64,000 nucleotides of DNA from positions 248,001 through 312,000 of the forward strand of contig NC_064037.1 in assembly GCF_932526225.1 (NCBI RefSeq), given 5' to 3'. Under the pieces are notes generated by a model, which saw nothing but the letters and a program-made list of their open reading frames with translations, searched no databases and was not told where the DNA came from. Source of the stretch: Nematostella vectensis. Lineage: Eukaryota; Cnidaria; Anthozoa; Actiniaria; Edwardsiidae. Shown here in pieces: positions 60,821-64,000 of the stretch; the first letter of the stretch is position 1; each line of letters opens with the position of its first letter. A program made the translations under genes and the position numbers.

Positions 60821-63800
60821 ATATCGATACTTAATTATACTCTTTTTGGTGTGTCATGACATAAAAAGAAGGTATAGGGACATTTTTATGTACTCTCAGC
60901 ATCTTTGATGTGCTCATGCTTTGTTCAGGATCCTGTACATATTTTATGCACACAAGAACTAACTAGATTCCTTGGATAACTTGATTAAGTAGATTCTAAC
61001 ATAGAGCATAGCGCTCGATAGATTGATATACCTTTTTTTCCGAGTACACTGTTATATTTTTCCTAATGTTACTTTTTGGAATTTACATTCGGAAAAAAAA
61101 TTATCGATTGTAACCTTTTGGAGGTTACACTCGTAAAACAAATTCCCGAATGTAACCCTGAAGCTTTTCCCGAATGTAACCTCAAGTCCGATGGTGACTT
61201 TGCTTGGGATAGTTTATGATACCAATAGTATTAAAAGTAATTTTCATTACAATTCCCTTCAGCAATGCCACGTTAGTCTATCGTTGCTGGCACTTGACTA
61301 TTAACGCAGCTACCCGGGTTCGATTCCCGCTGATAGCCTATTTTTTTTTCTTTATTTTTTTTTTTTAAATATCGATACTTAATTATACTGTTCTTGGTGT
61401 GCCATGACATAAAAAGAAGGTATAGGGACATTTATATGTACTCTCAGCATCTTTGATGTGATCATGCTTTGTTCAGGATCCTGTACATATTTTATGCACA
61501 CAAGAACTAACTAGATTCCTTGGATAACTTGATTAAGTAGATTCTAACATAGAGCATAGCGCTCGATAGATTGATATACCTTTTTTTCCGAGTACACTGT
61601 TTTATTTTTCCTAATGTTACTTTTTGGAATTTACATTCGGAAAAAAAATTATCGATTGTAACCTTTTGGAGGTTACACTCGTAAAACAAATTCCCGAATG
61701 TAACCCTGAAGCTTTTCCCGAATGTAACCTCCAGTCCGATGGTGACTTTCCTTGGGATAGTTTACGAAACCAATAGTATTAAAAGTAATTTTCATTACAA
61801 TTCCCTTCAGCAATGCCACGTTAGTCTATCGTTGCTGGCACTTGACTACTAACGCAGCTACCCGGGTTCGATTCCCGCTGATAGCCTATTTTTTTTCTTT
61901 ATTTTTTTTTTAAATATCGATACTTAATTATACTGTTCTTTGTGTGACAAGACATAACAAGAAGGTATAGGGACATTTTTATGTACTCTCAGCATCTTTG
62001 ATGTGCTCATGCTTTGTTCAGGATCCTGTACATATTTTATGCACACAAGAACTAACTAGATTCCTTGGATAACTTGATTAAGTAGATTCTAACATAGAGC
62101 ATAGCGCTCGATAGATTGATATACCTTTTTTTCCGAGAACACTGTTTCATTTTTCCTAATGTTACTTTTTGGAATTTACATTCGGAAAAAAAATTATCGA
62201 TAGTAACCTTTTGGAGGTTACACTCGTAAAACAAATTCCCGAATGTAACCCTGAAGCTTTTCCCAAATGTAACCTCCAGTCCGATGGTGACTTTGCTTGG
62301 GATAGTTTACGATACCAATAGTATTAAAAGTAATTTTCATTACAATTCCCTTCAGCAATGCCACGTTAGTCTATCGTTGCTGGCACTTGACTATTAACGC
62401 AGCTACCCGTGTTCGATTCCCGCTGATAGCATTTATTTTTTTTATTTTTTTTAATATCGATACTAAATTATACTGTTCTTGGTGTGTCATGACATAAAAA
62501 GAAGGTATAGGGACATTTATATGTACTCTCAGCATCTTTGATGTGCTCAAGCTTTGTTCAGGATCCTGTACATATTTTATGCACACAAGAACTAACTAGA
62601 TTCCTTGGATAACTTGATTAAGTAGATTCTAACATAGAGCATAGCGCTCGATAGATTGATATACCTTTTTTTCCGAGTACACTGTTTTATTTTTCCTAAT
62701 GTTACTTTTTGGAATTTACATTCGGAAAAAAAAATTATCGATTGTAACCTTTTGGAGGTTACACTCGTAAAACAAATTCCCGAATGTAACCCTGAAGCTT
62801 TTCCCGAATGTAACCTCCAGTCCGATGGTGACTTTGCTTGGGATAGTTTACGATACCAATAGTATTAAAAGTAATTTTCATTACAATTCCCTTCAGCAAT
62901 GCCACGTTAGTCTATCGTTGCTGGCACTTGACTATTAAAGCAGCTACCCGGGTTCGATTCCCGCTGATAGCCTATTTTTTTTTCTTTTTCTTTTTTTTTT
63001 TAATATCGATACTTAATTATACTCTTTTTGGTGTGTCATGACATAAAAAGAAGGTATAGGGACATTTTTATGTACTCTCAGCATCTTTGATGTGCTCATG
63101 CTTTGTTCAGGATCCTGTACATATTTTATGCACACAAGAACTAACTAGATTCCTTGGATAACTTGATTAAGTAAATTCTAACATAGAGCATAGCGCTCGA
63201 TAGATTGATATACCTTTTTTTCCGAGTACACTGTTATATTTTTCCTAATGTTACTTTTTGGAATTTACATTCGGAAAAAAAATTATCGATTGTAACCTTT
63301 TGGAGGTTACACTCGTAAAACAAATTCCCGAATGTAACCCTGAAGCTTTTCCCGAATGTAACCTCAAGTCCGATGGTGACTTTGCTTGGGATAGTTTACG
63401 ATACCAATAGTATTAAAAGTAATTTTCATTACAATTCCCTTCAGCAATGCCACGTTAGTCTATCGTTGCTGGCACTTGACTATTAACGCAGCTACCCGGG
63501 TTCGATTCCCGCTGATAGCCTATTTTTTTTCTTTATTTTTTTTTTAAATATCGATACTTAATTATACTGTTCTTTGTGTGACAAGACATAAAAAGAAGGT
63601 ATAGGGACATTTTTATGTACTCTCAGCATCTTTGATGTGCTCATGCTTTGTTCAGGATCCTGTACATATTTTATGCACACAAGAACTAACTAGATTCCTT
63701 GGATAACTTGATTAAGTAGATTCTAACATAGAGCATAGCGCTCGATAGATTGATATACCTTTTTTTCCGAGTACACTGTTTTATTTTTCCTAATGTTACT

Positions 63801-64000
63801 TTTTGGAATTTACATTCGGAAAAAAAATTATCGATTGTAACCTTGTGGAGGTTACACTCGGAAAACAAATTCCCGAATGTAACCCTGAAGCTTTTCCCGA
63901 ATGTAACCTCCAGTCCGATGGTGACTTTGCTTGGGATAGTTTACGATACCAATAGTATTAAAAGTAATTTTCATTACAATTCCCTTCAGCAATGCCACGT

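Larger units (their letters stand above)
36831..64000 (+). repeat. Satellite B tandem array, monomer about 545 bp, 50 monomers
   Basis: Taking 'atatcgatac' as monomer start, starts are at 36856, 37401, 37951, 38498, 39043, 39575, 40124, 40670, 41215, 41746, 42293, 42843, 43390, 43928, 44480, 45012, 45562, 46108, 46653, 47184, 47731, 48281, 48828, 49366, 49918, 50467, 51014, 51560, 52100, 52650, 53196, 53742, 54282, 54832, 55379, 55911, 56463, 57009, 57554, 58085, 58633, 59183, 59731, 60270, 60821, 61369, 61914, 62454, 63003 and 63548; the last is cut by the window end. Lengths are 531-552 bp and most length change is in the T-run. Each monomer ends in a tRNA-like 3' half with a B-box and T-run. 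No protein gene is seen. The array probably continues past the window. Confidence 0.97.

Noticed and set aside
36831-64000. CRISPR-like array
   Set aside because: Spacing and unit size (545 bp, with no unique spacers) and the eukaryotic transposons exclude it.

Overview
The window is eukaryotic, almost gene-free satellite DNA, most likely from an invertebrate animal. It is AT-rich, carries a spliced hAT transposase of the ZMYM1/TTF zinc-finger type and a 5'-truncated CR1/L2-like LINE fragment, and shows no bacterial-style gene packing. The LINE and hAT types resemble those common in cnidarians such as corals and anemones; that placement is an inference and cannot be settled from the sequence alone.

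Region 1 (1-36830) is a head-to-tail array of a repeat of about 2,002 bp, called satellite A here, with 17 units or part-units. Units 1-13 are complete and regular. Units 14-17, next to the array edge, are damaged: an internal deletion in unit 14, a hAT transposon and a LINE fragment in unit 15, a deletion junction fusing units 15 and 16, and an abrupt end of unit 17. Within the array, a two-unit block at about 2.0-6.0 kb recurs at 14.0-18.0 kb at a constant offset of 12,007 bp, and unit 1 recurs as unit 5 at 8,008 bp, so the array evolved by block duplication.

Region 2 (27791-31806) is a 4,016-bp hAT element inserted in satellite A unit 15. It has 13-bp terminal inverted repeats (12 of 13 matching), a 5-bp target duplication, inverted subterminal motifs and a four-exon transposase gene. 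The gene is complete apart from one extra T in a T-run at 30497-30503, which breaks the frame. A 0.6-kb LINE 3' fragment ending in (ATT)n lies in the same unit (32645-33243).

Region 3 (36831-64000) is a second, unrelated tandem array of about 50 monomers of about 545 bp, called satellite B here. It has a clear higher-order structure: blocks of ten monomers recur at about 5.44 kb and 10.9 kb, each ten-mer looks like two diverged five-mers, and a four-monomer block is duplicated in tandem at 51.0-55.4 kb.

The two satellites share no general similarity that I can see, but both carry, on the same strand, an exact match to the RNA polymerase III B-box (GGTTCGANNCC) in a tRNA-like 3' half, followed within 13-15 bases by a long T-run. 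This gives 17 copies in A and about 40 intact copies in B. Whether the arrays are Pol III-transcribed, TFIIIC-bound chromatin elements, or only descended from tRNA-like sequences is open, and it is the most interesting question here. No host protein-coding gene was found.
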